DNA of 64,000 bases, taken from contig SUUR01000004.1 of the NCBI GenBank assembly GCA_015062435.1, positions 1 to 64,000 of the forward strand. The letters are read 5' to 3'. The notes under the pieces were generated by a model. The model was not told the origin of the DNA. It did not search any database and worked only from the letters and a program-made list of their open reading frames with translations. Made by a program: the position numbers and the translations under genes. Positions within the stretch are counted from its first letter, which is position 1. Each line of letters opens with the position of its first letter. Below, one piece after another: positions 42,252 to 51,514 of this stretch. This stretch comes from Alphaproteobacteria bacterium. Lineage in GTDB: Bacteria > Pseudomonadota > Alphaproteobacteria > RF32 > CAG-239.

Positions 42252-43763
42252 ATGCCTTTACAACTGGAATTTAATTCTCAATTTGAAAAAGCCGTAGAAT
42301 TGATTGAAAATACAGCTAATCATATTTTTATTACCGGAAAAGCCGGATCCGGAAAATCTACTTTGCTCAATTATATAAAAGAGAACACCTCTAAAAATAT
42401 GGTAGTGGTTGCACCAACAGGTGTGGCAGCACTTAACGTAAAAGGACAGACAATACATCGGTTCTTTGCTTTTCCGATAAACGTTACTCCTGAAAAAATA
42501 TCCAACCTTGAAGTAACACCTCGTGTAAAGAGAATCTATAAACAATTACAAACTCTTGTTATTGATGAAGCCTCCATGCTGAGAGCAGATGTTTTGGATT
42601 GTATTGATACTTTTTTGCAAATATATGGTCCAAATACAAAAAAATCATTCGGCGGAGTTCAGTTGGTTTTGGTCGGAGATTTATATCAGCTTCCGCCGGT
42701 TGTAACCAATGATGAAATCGAGTTCTTTAATAAAAAATACAAATCTCCATATTTTTTTAGTTCAGATGCTTATAAAAAAATTAATTTAACAGTGATTGAA
42801 CTAAATAAAATTTATCGTCAAAAAGATGAGGTTTTTATCAATCTGCTAAGCCGTATAAGGAATAATTCCGCAACAAATCATGATTTGGATATGTTAAATA
42901 AAAATTATTCTACCAATGATGATGACGGGTTCAGAATATCGCTTACGACAACCAATAAAATGGCAGATAATATCAATAAAGAAAAATTGGAAATGTTAAA
43001 TTCTAAAACATTTACATCTCATGCAACAATAGAAGGAAATTTCAATTCTGAATACTATCCGACAAGTGATGTTTTGGAACTTAAAATCGGTGCACAAATT
43101 ATGTTTTTGAATAATGACGTGAAAAATCGTTGGGTAAATGGAAGTTTGGGAAAAATAGAAGATATAAAATCAAGTGATGATAAAATTCGCTATTTGTGTA
43201 TCAGATTACAAAGTAATTCAAAATTGGTAGAAGTTTTTCCCTATGAATGGGAAATATATAAATATTCTCTTATCGGAAAAGAAATAATCTCAGATAAAGT
43301 GGGATCTTTTTGCCAATTTCCCCTGAGATTAGCTTGGGCTGTGACAATCCATAAAAGTCAAGGACAAACTTTTGATAAGGTTTGCATAGATATCGGCAAT
43401 GGGACTTTTGCTTCAGGACAACTTTATGTGGCTCTTAGTCGGTGTACATCTTTAAACGGAATAGTTCTACGCAAAAAATTATTGCACAAGCATATTTTGT
43501 GTGATGAAAGAATTGCAGATTTTATGATGTTAAATACACCATATAATGATGAAAACTCTAAAATAACAGTACTGAAAAAAGCTATTAATTTGCGCAAAAA
43601 AATTATAATTCACTATCAAAAAATTGACGGGAATAAATCTTGCAGAGTAATCATCCCTCTTAAAATAAAAAATGATAACCTGTTGGCTTTTTGTACACAA
43701 AGACTCGAACAAAGAACTTTTAACATAGAGAGAATTTTAGAAATAAATAACTTTAATGATTAA
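42252..43763 (+). CDS. Pif1-like superfamily 1 helicase with C-terminal WYL-like segment
   Basis: This 503-aa protein carries Walker A ITGKAGSGKSTLLNYI near residue 29, motif II TLVIDEASMLRAD, motif III LVLVGDLYQLPPV and the late SF1B motifs VTIHKSQGQTFDKV and ASGQLYVALSRCTS. These are signatures of Pif1/RecD2-type helicases. The last 60 residues (RKKIIIHYQKIDGNKSCRVI, then RTFNIERILEI) resemble the second half of a WYL domain, a ligand-sensing module often linked to defence. The start follows GGAAATAAC. Roles in replication, R-loops or defence are all possible. Confidence 0.85.
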   Translation: MPLQLEFNSQFEKAVELIENTANHIFITGKAGSGKSTLLNYIKENTSKNMVVVAPTGVAALNVKGQTIHRFFAFPINVTPEKISNLEVTPRVKRIYKQLQTLVIDEASMLRADVLDCIDTFLQIYGPNTKKSFGGVQLVLVGDLYQLPPVVTNDEIEFFNKKYKSPYFFSSDAYKKINLTVIELNKIYRQKDEVFINLLSRIRNNSATNHDLDMLNKNYSTNDDDGFRISLTTTNKMADNINKEKLEMLNSKTFTSHATIEGNFNSEYYPTSDVLELKIGAQIMFLNNDVKNRWVNGSLGKIEDIKSSDDKIRYLCIRLQSNSKLVEVFPYEWEIYKYSLIGKEIISDKVGSFCQFPLRLAWAVTIHKSQGQTFDKVCIDIGNGTFASGQLYVALSRCTSLNGIVLRKKLLHKHILCDERIADFMMLNTPYNDENSKITVLKKAINLRKKIIIHYQKIDGNKSCRVIIPLKIKNDNLLAFCTQRLEQRTFNIERILEINNFND

Positions 43764-43814
43764 CTTTTTATAACTATATATTATTTATAATCAGTTTCGA
43801 ATCGGAGAAGAACA

Positions 43815-44684
43815 ATGAAAAAAATTTTAGCTTTTGATATCGGTGGCACTAAAATTGCCTATGCAATAATTGATGAAAACGGAAATTTTACCAACGAAAT
43901 AATAAAAGTAACAACACCTAAAACCTCTGCCGGCATTTATGATCTGTTAGAAACCGTGATTAAAGGATTGGAAGATAGAATCGACGGAATTGCTATTGCA
44001 ACCGCCGGTGCAATAAATAATGAAAATAACAAAATTATCAGTCATGTGGGCAATCTTCCCGAAAAATATAATGAACTTGATTTTTTAAGCCTTAGTACAA
44101 AACCAATTTTGTTAGAAAATGATGCAAACGCAGCGGGATGGGCAGAATTTAAGATGGGGGCTGCAAAAGGAACTAAAAATGCCGTCATTTTGACTCTGGG
44201 GACGGGAGTCGGATCAGGTATTATTGTTGATGGCAAACTTCTAAAAGGAAAATCCGGTTCAGCCGGTGAAATGCATGTCAGGTTTGGTTTCGGACAAGAG
44301 AGAAAATGCACATGCGGATTATGGGATTGTTTGGAAACATATGTATCCGGAAATGCTTTAACAACAGATGCAAAGCTTTATATGTCTACTGATGCAACAA
44401 GTTATGATGTTATCAGAGGCTTAAAAGACAATAATCAAAAAGCTCAAGCAGCTTTTGAGCATTGGCAAAGTTGCTTGGAAAATGCTTTGGTAATGGTCGG
44501 AAATTTATTTGATCCGGAAGTTATTGTATTATCCGGTTCTATGGCTCAATTTGTTGAATACGAAAAATTAAATAATCAAGTCAATAAGGATATATTAACC
44601 CAGCCTTTAGTCTTAAAACTTGCAAAATTTGAAAATAATGCCGGCATGTTAGGTGCTGCTCTGTTGCTGTTGGAGAAACTGTAA
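43815..44684 (+). CDS. ROK family sugar kinase
   Basis: This 289-aa protein starts KKILAFDIGGTKIAYAI, the ATP phosphate-binding motif, and has LENDANAAGWAEFKMG with the catalytic Asp near 103. The zinc motif CTCGLWDCLETYVSG and the ROK signature TLGTGVGSGIIVDGKLLKG are intact. Glucokinase and N-acetylmannosamine or N-acetylglucosamine kinase are all plausible. The RBS AGAAG lies 7 bases upstream. It is followed one base later by the ASCH gene. A link to amino-sugar recycling with murQ is possible but not shown. Confidence 0.88.
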   Translation: MKKILAFDIGGTKIAYAIIDENGNFTNEIIKVTTPKTSAGIYDLLETVIKGLEDRIDGIAIATAGAINNENNKIISHVGNLPEKYNELDFLSLSTKPILLENDANAAGWAEFKMGAAKGTKNAVILTLGTGVGSGIIVDGKLLKGKSGSAGEMHVRFGFGQERKCTCGLWDCLETYVSGNALTTDAKLYMSTDATSYDVIRGLKDNNQKAQAAFEHWQSCLENALVMVGNLFDPEVIVLSGSMAQFVEYEKLNNQVNKDILTQPLVLKLAKFENNAGMLGAALLLLEKL

Positions 44685-44685
44685 T

Positions 44686-45060
44686 ATGAAATATTCTTTA
44701 CCTGTTCATGAATTTTCTTTTAATAAAATTAAAAACGGAACCAGAAAAGTCGGAGTGCACTTGTTTGACAAACAAGCACAACAAATTAAAATTCATGATA
44801 TTTTAGAACTTTGCAACACGTCTAATAAAGAAAAAATTTGTTGTGAAGTTTTAGGAATCGCCATTTTTGATAATTTTAATGATTTAGTAGATGCTCTAAC
44901 TCCACAGGCATTGGGATATACAAACAAAAAAGAAATAATGTTACGTCTGGAAAGAATCTATCCGGTCAACGTACAAAAAAGTTGTAATGCAGCCGGTTTT
45001 TTTCTAAAAAAAATTGATGAAAATGTTAATTTTAATGTTCGCTCAGAGATGGAACGATAA
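44686..45060 (+). CDS. ASCH/PUA-like domain protein
   Basis: This 124-aa protein starts at the ATG at 44686 (GGAG upstream). It has the ASCH pattern FNKIKNGTRKVGVHLFD, then IHDILELCN, IFDNFNDLVDAL and LERIYPV near residue 96. ASCH domains share a PUA-like fold and bind RNA or modified nucleic acids. It is one base downstream of the ROK kinase gene, so they are cotranscribed. No function is known for the pair. Confidence 0.75.
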   Translation: MKYSLPVHEFSFNKIKNGTRKVGVHLFDKQAQQIKIHDILELCNTSNKEKICCEVLGIAIFDNFNDLVDALTPQALGYTNKKEIMLRLERIYPVNVQKSCNAAGFFLKKIDENVNFNVRSEMER

Positions 45061-45133
45061 AAAAATAAAAAAAATAAAAATTAACTCTTGCTTTTTTTTT
45101 ATTATATGATATTAAGTATGTCGTTCTATCATT

Positions 45134-45208
45134 GCGGGCGTAGCTCAGGGGTAGAGCGCAACCTTGCCAAGGTTGATGTCGTGGGTCCGAATCCCATCGC
45201 CCGCTCCA
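45134..45208 (+). tRNA. tRNA-Gly (anticodon GCC)
   Basis: A 75-nt cloverleaf starts GCGGGCGTAGCTCAGGGG and ends in an encoded CCA. The anticodon loop TTGCCAA gives GCC. A TTAACT/TATGAT promoter pair with 18-base spacing lies at 45081-45110, and a terminator follows at once. Confidence 0.97.
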
Positions 45209-45509
45209 GTTTTCAGCCACCTTATGGTGGCTTTTTTTGTGTTCTTTTTTTCTCTGATAAGTTCTATTTTAGTGACCTATGTGCATTGTAATTTTTTAAA
45301 AGTCACTAATCATTCATCATGACAATAACCTTTTATATACGCAATCTATTGATATTCAACATTTTATTCACTCCCAAAAACTATAAAATTTGTAGTTGAA
45401 ATATATTTATTAAGGTTGTATAAAAGTCGGTATATATCAAACGTTCGTTTTTTATGTAGTATTCGCACGGATTAATCGCATGGCGAATATTATATTTAAG
45501 GAAATAAAG
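45209..45509. other. Intergenic region upstream of the glycan cluster
   Basis: About 300 bases with a tRNA terminator (45215-45238) and otherwise AT-rich sequence. A weak inverted repeat TAGTGAC / GTCACTA lies near 45270-45308. The promoter of the glycan cluster is probably in the last 100 bases; none is assigned with confidence. No gene is seen. Confidence 0.6.
45215..45238 (+). terminator. Intrinsic terminator of tRNA-Gly(GCC)
   Basis: AGCCACC and GGTGGCT form a 7-bp stem with a 4-base loop followed by TTTTTTT, 6 bases after the CCA end. Confidence 0.9.
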
Positions 45510-46367
45510 ATGCCTAAGGTTTCTGTATTAATGCCGGTTTATAAAACCGATGAAAAGTTTTTGAGAGAAGCAATCGAATCTATCTTGAACCAAACCTTTA
45601 CGGATTTTGAGTTTTTGATTCTGGACGATTGCCCTGATGATGATAGAGAAAAAATCGTCAAATCATATAATGACAAACGCATCAAATATTCAAAAAACGA
45701 GAAAAATCTAGGAATTACACCTAGCCGTAACAAATTGATAGATATGGCTTCCGGTGAATATTTGGCAATATTTGATCATGATGATATTTCTCTTCCGACA
45801 AGATTGGAAAAAGAAGTTAACTATCTTGATAAATATCAAGATGTGGGGGTTGTGGGAAGTAAAGCAAAAAATTTAATTGCCAAAAGCTCCTCAACAGTTC
45901 CTTGCGATAACCTAAACATCAAAATGGCTTTGATGAGAACTTGTGCAATTATTCATTCATCTTCCATGATAAGAAAATCCGTATTAACCAAAAATAACGT
46001 TCGTTATGAAGAAGAATTTTCACCTTCGGAAGATTATGCTTTGTGGTGCAGACTTATTCCTTTTACTAAATTTCATAACTTAAACGAAGTTTTATTTTTA
46101 TATAGGGATCATGACGGAAATACGTCTCACAATCAAAAAAATAAAATGCAACAAGCGACTTTTGCTATTTGGGCTTTTGTTAAAGCTGAGAATCCGGCGT
46201 TGTATAATGAATTTTTGTTAAAAGCCAAACACACTACACGTATCAGACTGTTTGGTTTTATTCCGTTTGTAACAATCATAAAACAGGGGAATCGCTCAAA
46301 ATTTTATCTTTTTGAAAAGATACCTTTGTTTGCAAGTAAATCAGTAATCAAATTACAGGAGGTATAA
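45510..46367 (+). CDS. Glycosyltransferase family 2
   Basis: This 285-aa protein starts at the ATG at 45510 (site AAGGAAAT) rather than 30 bases upstream. It has the GT-A fold signatures KVSVLMPVYKTDEKFLREAIE, FEFLILDDCPDD and a metal-binding DHDD motif (LAIFDHDDISLP near residue 90). It transfers an activated sugar to a membrane-linked acceptor, judging by family, but donor and acceptor are unknown. It is the first gene of the surface-glycan cluster, 3 bases upstream of rfbA. Confidence 0.88.
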   Translation: MPKVSVLMPVYKTDEKFLREAIESILNQTFTDFEFLILDDCPDDDREKIVKSYNDKRIKYSKNEKNLGITPSRNKLIDMASGEYLAIFDHDDISLPTRLEKEVNYLDKYQDVGVVGSKAKNLIAKSSSTVPCDNLNIKMALMRTCAIIHSSSMIRKSVLTKNNVRYEEEFSPSEDYALWCRLIPFTKFHNLNEVLFLYRDHDGNTSHNQKNKMQQATFAIWAFVKAENPALYNEFLLKAKHTTRIRLFGFIPFVTIIKQGNRSKFYLFEKIPLFASKSVIKLQEV

Positions 46368-46370
46368 AAC

Positions 46371-47258
46371 ATGAAAGGTATTATATTAGCCGGTGGTAGC
46401 GGCACAAGACTTTATCCTCTTACCAAAACAACATCAAAACAGTTATTGCCGGTTTATGACAAGCCAATGATTTATTATCCTCTTTCAACCTTAATGTTGT
46501 TCGGTATCAAAGATATTTTGATTATCTCCACTCCTCAGGACACTCCAAATATTGAACGACTGTTCGGTAATGGCGATAAACTGGGGCTTAATATTCACTA
46601 TGCTATTCAAAATGAACCAAAAGGAATCGCACAAGCTTTTACTATCGGAGCTGATTTCATTGCCGATGATGATGTTTGCTTAATTTTAGGTGATAATATC
46701 TTCTATATGGGAGAACAATTCCACACATTTAAAGATGAAGTAGAAGTAAATAAAGGGAAAAAAGCTACTATATTTGCTTACCATGTTTCAGATCCTGAAC
46801 GTTTTGGCGTGGTCGAATTTGATAAAAACCACAATGCTATTTCCATAGAAGAAAAACCTAAACAACCGAAATCAAACTACGCTTCGGTAGGTTTATATTT
46901 TTATCCTTCTGATGTGGTAGAAAAAGCCAGAGGACTTAAACCGTCTGCTAGAGGTGAATTTGAAATTACAGACCTTAATAATCTTTATTTGCAAGAAAAA
47001 AGAATGTCTGTTGTGCCAATGCGCAGAGGTAATGCATGGCTTGATGCCGGCACTCCTGAAAGCTTAATGGAATCCGGTGCATTTGTACAAATCATTGAAA
47101 AACGTCAAGGCTTAAAAATTGCTTGCATTGAAGAAATAGCATATCGCCGTGGATTTATTAATGATGAACAAATGCTGTCTTTGATCAATGAACTTAAAGA
47201 CGGTAATTATAAAACTTACTTAAAAAAAGTATATGAGGAATACCATGAAGTTTATTAA
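46371..47258 (+). CDS. rfbA: Glucose-1-phosphate thymidylyltransferase
   Basis: RfbA (RmlA) makes dTDP-glucose from dTTP and glucose-1-phosphate, the first step of dTDP-deoxy-sugar synthesis. The 295 aa begin MKGIILAGGSGTRLYPLTK, with KQLLPVYDKPMIYYPL and the catalytic-site region CLILGDNIFYM. EKPKQPKSNYASVGLYFY and RRGNAWLDAGTPESL are further signatures. The site AGGAGG lies upstream. The 3' end overlaps rfbC by 14 bases. Confidence 0.97.
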   Translation: MKGIILAGGSGTRLYPLTKTTSKQLLPVYDKPMIYYPLSTLMLFGIKDILIISTPQDTPNIERLFGNGDKLGLNIHYAIQNEPKGIAQAFTIGADFIADDDVCLILGDNIFYMGEQFHTFKDEVEVNKGKKATIFAYHVSDPERFGVVEFDKNHNAISIEEKPKQPKSNYASVGLYFYPSDVVEKARGLKPSARGEFEITDLNNLYLQEKRMSVVPMRRGNAWLDAGTPESLMESGAFVQIIEKRQGLKIACIEEIAYRRGFINDEQMLSLINELKDGNYKTYLKKVYEEYHEVY

Positions 47259-47793
47259 AACTGAAATTGATGGTATTTTTATAATAGAACCTCAGATATT
47301 TGAAGATGCCAGAGGATATTTCTTTGAAAGCTATAACGAAACAGAATTTGCAAAAAACGGAATTAATGCACATTTTGTACAAGACAATCAATCAAAATCG
47401 AGCTATGGCGTAATCAGAGGTTTACACTGTCAAATAGGTAAACATTCTCAAGCAAAATTGGTACGTGTTCTCAAAGGAAAAGTCTTAGACGTTGCCGTTG
47501 ATATTCGTAAAGGATCTCCGACTTTCGGCAAGCATGTTGCTGTTGAACTGTCTGCCGAAAACAAACGCCAACTTTTTATTCCTCGTCATTTTTTGCATGG
47601 TTTTTCAGTTTTGAGCGAGGAAGCTATTTTTGCTTATAAATGCGATAATGCATATTGTAAAGAAGCTGAATTTGCTATTCGTTATGATGATCCTGAAATT
47701 GGTATTGATTGGCAACTGCCTGTTGATAAGGTCATCACATCAGAAAAAGATAAAGCTGCAAATCGCTTGGAGGACATTCCCGATGAGCGATAA
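47245..47793 (+). CDS. rfbC: dTDP-4-dehydrorhamnose 3,5-epimerase
   Basis: RfbC (RmlC) epimerises C3 and C5 of dTDP-4-keto-6-deoxyglucose. The 182 aa start at the ATG at 47245 (GAGGAA site). The cupin motifs are DARGYFFESYN, VIRGLHCQIGKHSQAKLVR with the catalytic His, and IPRHFLHGFSVLSE. It overlaps rfbA by 14 bases and rfbD by 11 bases. Confidence 0.96.
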   Translation: MKFIKTEIDGIFIIEPQIFEDARGYFFESYNETEFAKNGINAHFVQDNQSKSSYGVIRGLHCQIGKHSQAKLVRVLKGKVLDVAVDIRKGSPTFGKHVAVELSAENKRQLFIPRHFLHGFSVLSEEAIFAYKCDNAYCKEAEFAIRYDDPEIGIDWQLPVDKVITSEKDKAANRLEDIPDER

Positions 47794-48613
47794 GATTTTG
47801 ATTACCGGAGCCAATGGCCAGCTTGGCACAGAATTACGAAAAGTGCTACCTAATGCAATATTTGCAGATATTAATGTGTTAGATATTACAGATTTAAATG
47901 CTGTAAAAAAATTTGTAAATGACAACGGAATAGATGTTATTGTTAATTGTGCAGCTTATACCGCTGTTGACAGAGCTGAAGATGATATTGAAGCAGCAAA
48001 AAAAATTAATGAAGACGGAGTGCTTAATCTGGCTTTGTCCGGTGCAAAAATAGTTCACATTTCAACAGATTATGTTTTTGACGGAAAAAATTATGCTCCT
48101 TATCAAGAAAAAGACGAAGCGAATCCGCTTTCTGTTTATGGTAAGACTAAACGTGCCGGAGAATTAGCGGTATTGGATAATGCCAAAATCGCAATTGTTA
48201 TTCGTACTGCTTGGCTATATTCGACTCACGGTAATAATTTTGTAAAGACCATGCGTCGTCTAGGGGCAGAAAGAAAGAATATTAATGTGGTAATTGATCA
48301 AATCGGAACTCCTACTTTTGCAGGAGATTTGGCTCAGGCTATTGCGACCATTTTGCCACAAATAAATGAAACTAATAAAGGAATTTATCACTATACAAAT
48401 GAAGGGGTTTGTTCTTGGTATGATTTTGCTACCGAGATTATGAATTTATCAGGATTATCTTGCAAAGTTAATCCTATTAAATCTTCAGAATATCCGACTA
48501 AAGCTATAAGGCCATTTTATAGTGTACTCAGCAAAGAAAAATTTAAAAATGTATTCAACATTGAAATACCTCATTGGAAGGAGAGTTTGGTAAAATGTCT
48601 AAAACAATTTTAA
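47783..48613 (+). CDS. rfbD: dTDP-4-dehydrorhamnose reductase
   Basis: RfbD (RmlD) reduces dTDP-4-keto-rhamnose to dTDP-L-rhamnose with NAD(P)H. The 276 aa begin MSDKILITGANGQLGTELRK from the ATG at 47783; a much longer open frame upstream is not real. The Rossmann loop is ITGANGQLGTEL, and the catalytic YxxxK is VYGKTKRAGE. VHISTDYVFDGK is a signature. It overlaps both neighbours. Confidence 0.95.
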   Translation: MSDKILITGANGQLGTELRKVLPNAIFADINVLDITDLNAVKKFVNDNGIDVIVNCAAYTAVDRAEDDIEAAKKINEDGVLNLALSGAKIVHISTDYVFDGKNYAPYQEKDEANPLSVYGKTKRAGELAVLDNAKIAIVIRTAWLYSTHGNNFVKTMRRLGAERKNINVVIDQIGTPTFAGDLAQAIATILPQINETNKGIYHYTNEGVCSWYDFATEIMNLSGLSCKVNPIKSSEYPTKAIRPFYSVLSKEKFKNVFNIEIPHWKESLVKCLKQF

Positions 48614-49602
48614 TTACCGGAGGTGCCGGATTTATCGGCTCTAACTTTGTACCATATTTCTGTGAGAAATATCCGGAATATAAAATTATCAATTTGGATA
48701 AGCTTACCTATGCCGGTAATTTGGATAATGTCAAAGAATGTGAGACTATGCCAAACTATGAATTTGTGCAAGGAGATATTTGTGATGCTGAGTTTATTGA
48801 AAATTTGTTTGTTAAAAATGACATCAGGGGAGTAATCCACTTTGCGGCTGAAAGCCACGTAGATAACTCAATATCCGGACCGAGAGCATTTATCAATACT
48901 AATATTTTGGGAACGTTTAATTTGTTGGAGGCTGCACGCAAACAATGGTTTGATGCTCCATCAAAACCGAAGTCCGGTTATGAAGATTGTCGTTTTCATC
49001 ATATTTCAACCGATGAAGTGTATGGTACTTTGGGTAATGAAGGAATGTTTGAAGAAACAACACCTTATGCACCAAACAGCCCCTACTCTGCTTCTAAGGC
49101 TAGTTCTGACTTTTTGGTAAGGGCGTTTCACCATACATTCGGTATGAATGTGACTACCTCTAACTGCTCAAACAACTATGGCCCCAAACAACATAATGAA
49201 AAACTGATTCCTAAGATTATCAGTAATTGTTTGAATGAAAAGCCTCTGCCTATTTATGGCAAAGGTGAGAATATTCGTGATTGGTTGTATGTTTTGGATC
49301 ACTGCAAGGCAATTGATTTAATTTATCATACAGGTAAAGCAGGAGAAACATATAATGTGGGAGGCAGAAACGAGCGTAATAACATCACGATTGTAAAAAC
49401 CATTTGTGCGATTTTGGATACTAAACGTCCTCGTGCCAACGGCAAAAAATATGAAGAGTTAATTACGTATGTGCAAGACCGTGCCGGACACGACTTCCGC
49501 TACGCCATAGATGCAACCAAACTTGAAACAGAACTTGATTGGAAAGCTGATGAAAATTTTGATACAGGAATTGTAAAAACCGTGGAGTGGTATTTAAAAT
49601 GA
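48595..49602 (+). CDS. rfbB: dTDP-glucose 4,6-dehydratase
   Basis: RfbB (RmlB) makes dTDP-4-keto-6-deoxyglucose, the branch point for rhamnose and for 3-amino sugars. The 335 aa begin MSKTILITGGAGFIGSNFVP from 48595 (AAGGAGAG site). The NAD-binding ITGGAGFIGSNF, the substrate motif AAESHVDNSI, HHISTDEVYGTLG and the catalytic YSASKASSD are intact. It overlaps rfbD by 19 bases and fdtA by 4 bases (ATGA). Confidence 0.96.
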   Translation: MSKTILITGGAGFIGSNFVPYFCEKYPEYKIINLDKLTYAGNLDNVKECETMPNYEFVQGDICDAEFIENLFVKNDIRGVIHFAAESHVDNSISGPRAFINTNILGTFNLLEAARKQWFDAPSKPKSGYEDCRFHHISTDEVYGTLGNEGMFEETTPYAPNSPYSASKASSDFLVRAFHHTFGMNVTTSNCSNNYGPKQHNEKLIPKIISNCLNEKPLPIYGKGENIRDWLYVLDHCKAIDLIYHTGKAGETYNVGGRNERNNITIVKTICAILDTKRPRANGKKYEELITYVQDRAGHDFRYAIDATKLETELDWKADENFDTGIVKTVEWYLK

Positions 49603-50000
49603 TTTATAACTTAGTTGATTTTAAAGTAAGAGGCGATCATTCAGGAAAGTTAGTCGCCTTAGAAAAAGGACACGATTTACCATTTGATGTTAAACGTGTG
49701 TACTATATTTGGGATACGGATGAAAAGGTTATCAGAGGTAAACACGCTCATCGAAAATTAGAGCAGATGATTGTTTGCACCTCAGGAAGTTGTGATTTTA
49801 TACTTGATGACGGAAAAACAAGAAAGACCGTGCATTTGAATAATCATGCTCAAGGTTTACACATAAAACACAATATTTGGAGAGAGTTTACTAACTTTTC
49901 CAAAGATTGCGTGGTAATGGTTTTGGCATCTGAACACTATGATGAAGCTGATTATATAAGAGATTATGATGAGTTTTTAAAAGAGGTTAATAATGGGTAA
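49599..50000 (+). CDS. fdtA: dTDP-4-keto-6-deoxyglucose 3,4-ketoisomerase (FdtA/QdtA type)
   Basis: This 133-aa cupin moves the keto group from C4 to C3 of the dTDP sugar before transamination. RGDHSGKLVALEKGHDLPF, VYYIWDTDEKVIRGKHAHRK and VCTSGSCDFILDDG are WxcM/FdtA-family signatures. Whether the product has the galacto (FdtA) or gluco (QdtA) configuration cannot be read from sequence with confidence. It overlaps rfbB by 4 bases and the ATP-grasp gene by 8 bases. Its aminotransferase partner is at 55717. Confidence 0.88.
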   Translation: MIYNLVDFKVRGDHSGKLVALEKGHDLPFDVKRVYYIWDTDEKVIRGKHAHRKLEQMIVCTSGSCDFILDDGKTRKTVHLNNHAQGLHIKHNIWREFTNFSKDCVVMVLASEHYDEADYIRDYDEFLKEVNNG

Positions 50001-51510
50001 CTTATTACTGCTATCAGCAGGAACTAATGCGTGTTATCATATAGCAAAAACTCTAAAAGAAAAATTTTCTTCTGAGTTCTATATTGTAGGTGCCGATATT
50101 AATGAACAATATCTGACACCTACTTGTAACTATTTAGATGCATTTTATAAGGTTCCTTACTCATCTTCTCCCGACTACTACAAGACGATTTTGGATATTT
50201 GCCAAAAAGAAAATATAGATTTTTTATTACCAAGTTTTGACGCTGATCAAAAATTATTTTATCCTGAAAACCCTGACTTAATTAATATTGGTGTAACATC
50301 TCTCAGTACAAGTATAGATACTCTTCCGATCTATGATAATAAAGCCAAAATAAATAATTTTTTACAGAATGAAGGTCTACCAATACCCAAACAATATTCA
50401 TTTGAAGAATGCACAGAAAATGAATTGTACATGGTTAAGCCGATTAACGGTGTTGGATCCGTTGGTGCTGCTTTACGAACAATTGATGATATGAAATTAT
50501 TAAATATGTCTAATTTCATTATTCAAGAGCGGTGCTCTGAACCTGAAATAACAATGGAATGTTTTTGGTTTGAAGGCAATATATCAACAATATGCAGAGA
50601 AAGAATTGCTGCTAAAGCTGGTGTTTGTACAAAGACTAGGATATTTAAAGATAAAAATTTGGAAGATATCGGCATTAAATTCGCACAAAAGATTAAAACG
50701 CCACACATTTTCAACTTGCAGTTTATGAAAAATCAACAAGATGAATACGTGATTACAGATGTAAACTTGAGAACTGCCGGAGGTATGAGCTTATCATATG
50801 CTGCAGGATGGGATGAAGTATCTGCTCTAGCAAAAATAATGATTGGCAAAAATGATATTAGTGAAATTTTCGCAACACTTCCTCAGCAAATACACCCTAG
50901 ATACATTGTGAGAGCGTATACTGACATTGTAACAAAAATAGAAAAACCCGTGATTGCCTTTGATTTTGACGGAACACTTTTAGATAGTAGAGAAAGACAT
51001 AAAATAGTACTAGATGATGTTTTAGTATCAAAAAACATTAATATTGACACCTCTGACTTGGTTGAATTTAAAAGAAACGGAAAAAACAATATCGATTTTT
51101 TGATTTCTAAAGGAGTTGAGCAATCTATTGCGCAAGAAGTTCAAAGTGAATGGATTAGACTAATTGAAAACGAAAAATATCTGGAGCAAGATATTTTGTA
51201 TCCTAATACAATCGAAATTTTAGAAAGACATTCAAAAGAAAATAATTTAATTTTGGTTACGGCAAGAAACAATAAAACCGGGTTGAGAAATCAAATTGAT
51301 AAATTTGATTTAAGAAAATATTTCAAAGAAATATATGTTGTAAACTCTGATCAAAATACCTCTGCTAAAAAAGCAGATATCTTAATAAAAGAAAATGTTG
51401 TTGAATTTATTGGTGATACTTTAAGCGATAAAAAAGCTGCAGATATTGCAAAAATAGTGTTTACACATGTTAACGATGGTTTTCATAAAAAAGAAATTAT
51501 AAAGGAATAA
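49993..51510 (+). CDS. ATP-grasp ligase fused to a HAD-type hydrolase
   Basis: This 505-aa protein has an N-terminal Rossmann-like preATP-grasp part (NLLLLSAGTNACYHIAKTL) and an ATP-grasp region with MVKPINGVGSVGAAL near 137 and a metal-binding ITDVNLRTAGGMS near 256. A HAD phosphatase follows from about residue 318 (PVIAFDFDGTLLDSRERH with the nucleophile Asp). It ends with FIGDTLSDKKAADIA, the fourth HAD motif. It is 4 bases upstream of a glycosyltransferase gene in the glycan cluster. An amide ligation on a sugar or peptide is likely by family; the substrate is unknown. Confidence 0.82.
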   Translation: MGNLLLLSAGTNACYHIAKTLKEKFSSEFYIVGADINEQYLTPTCNYLDAFYKVPYSSSPDYYKTILDICQKENIDFLLPSFDADQKLFYPENPDLINIGVTSLSTSIDTLPIYDNKAKINNFLQNEGLPIPKQYSFEECTENELYMVKPINGVGSVGAALRTIDDMKLLNMSNFIIQERCSEPEITMECFWFEGNISTICRERIAAKAGVCTKTRIFKDKNLEDIGIKFAQKIKTPHIFNLQFMKNQQDEYVITDVNLRTAGGMSLSYAAGWDEVSALAKIMIGKNDISEIFATLPQQIHPRYIVRAYTDIVTKIEKPVIAFDFDGTLLDSRERHKIVLDDVLVSKNINIDTSDLVEFKRNGKNNIDFLISKGVEQSIAQEVQSEWIRLIENEKYLEQDILYPNTIEILERHSKENNLILVTARNNKTGLRNQIDKFDLRKYFKEIYVVNSDQNTSAKKADILIKENVVEFIGDTLSDKKAADIAKIVFTHVNDGFHKKEIIKE

Positions 51511-51514
51511 CGTA

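Noticed and set aside
45241-45480. A small RNA gene between tRNA-Gly and the glycan cluster
   Set aside because: There is only a weak, long-looped inverted repeat and no clear promoter plus terminator pair.
47630-47782. N-terminal extension of rfbD
   Set aside because: The extra frame lies inside rfbC; the ATG at 47783 gives the family N-terminus.
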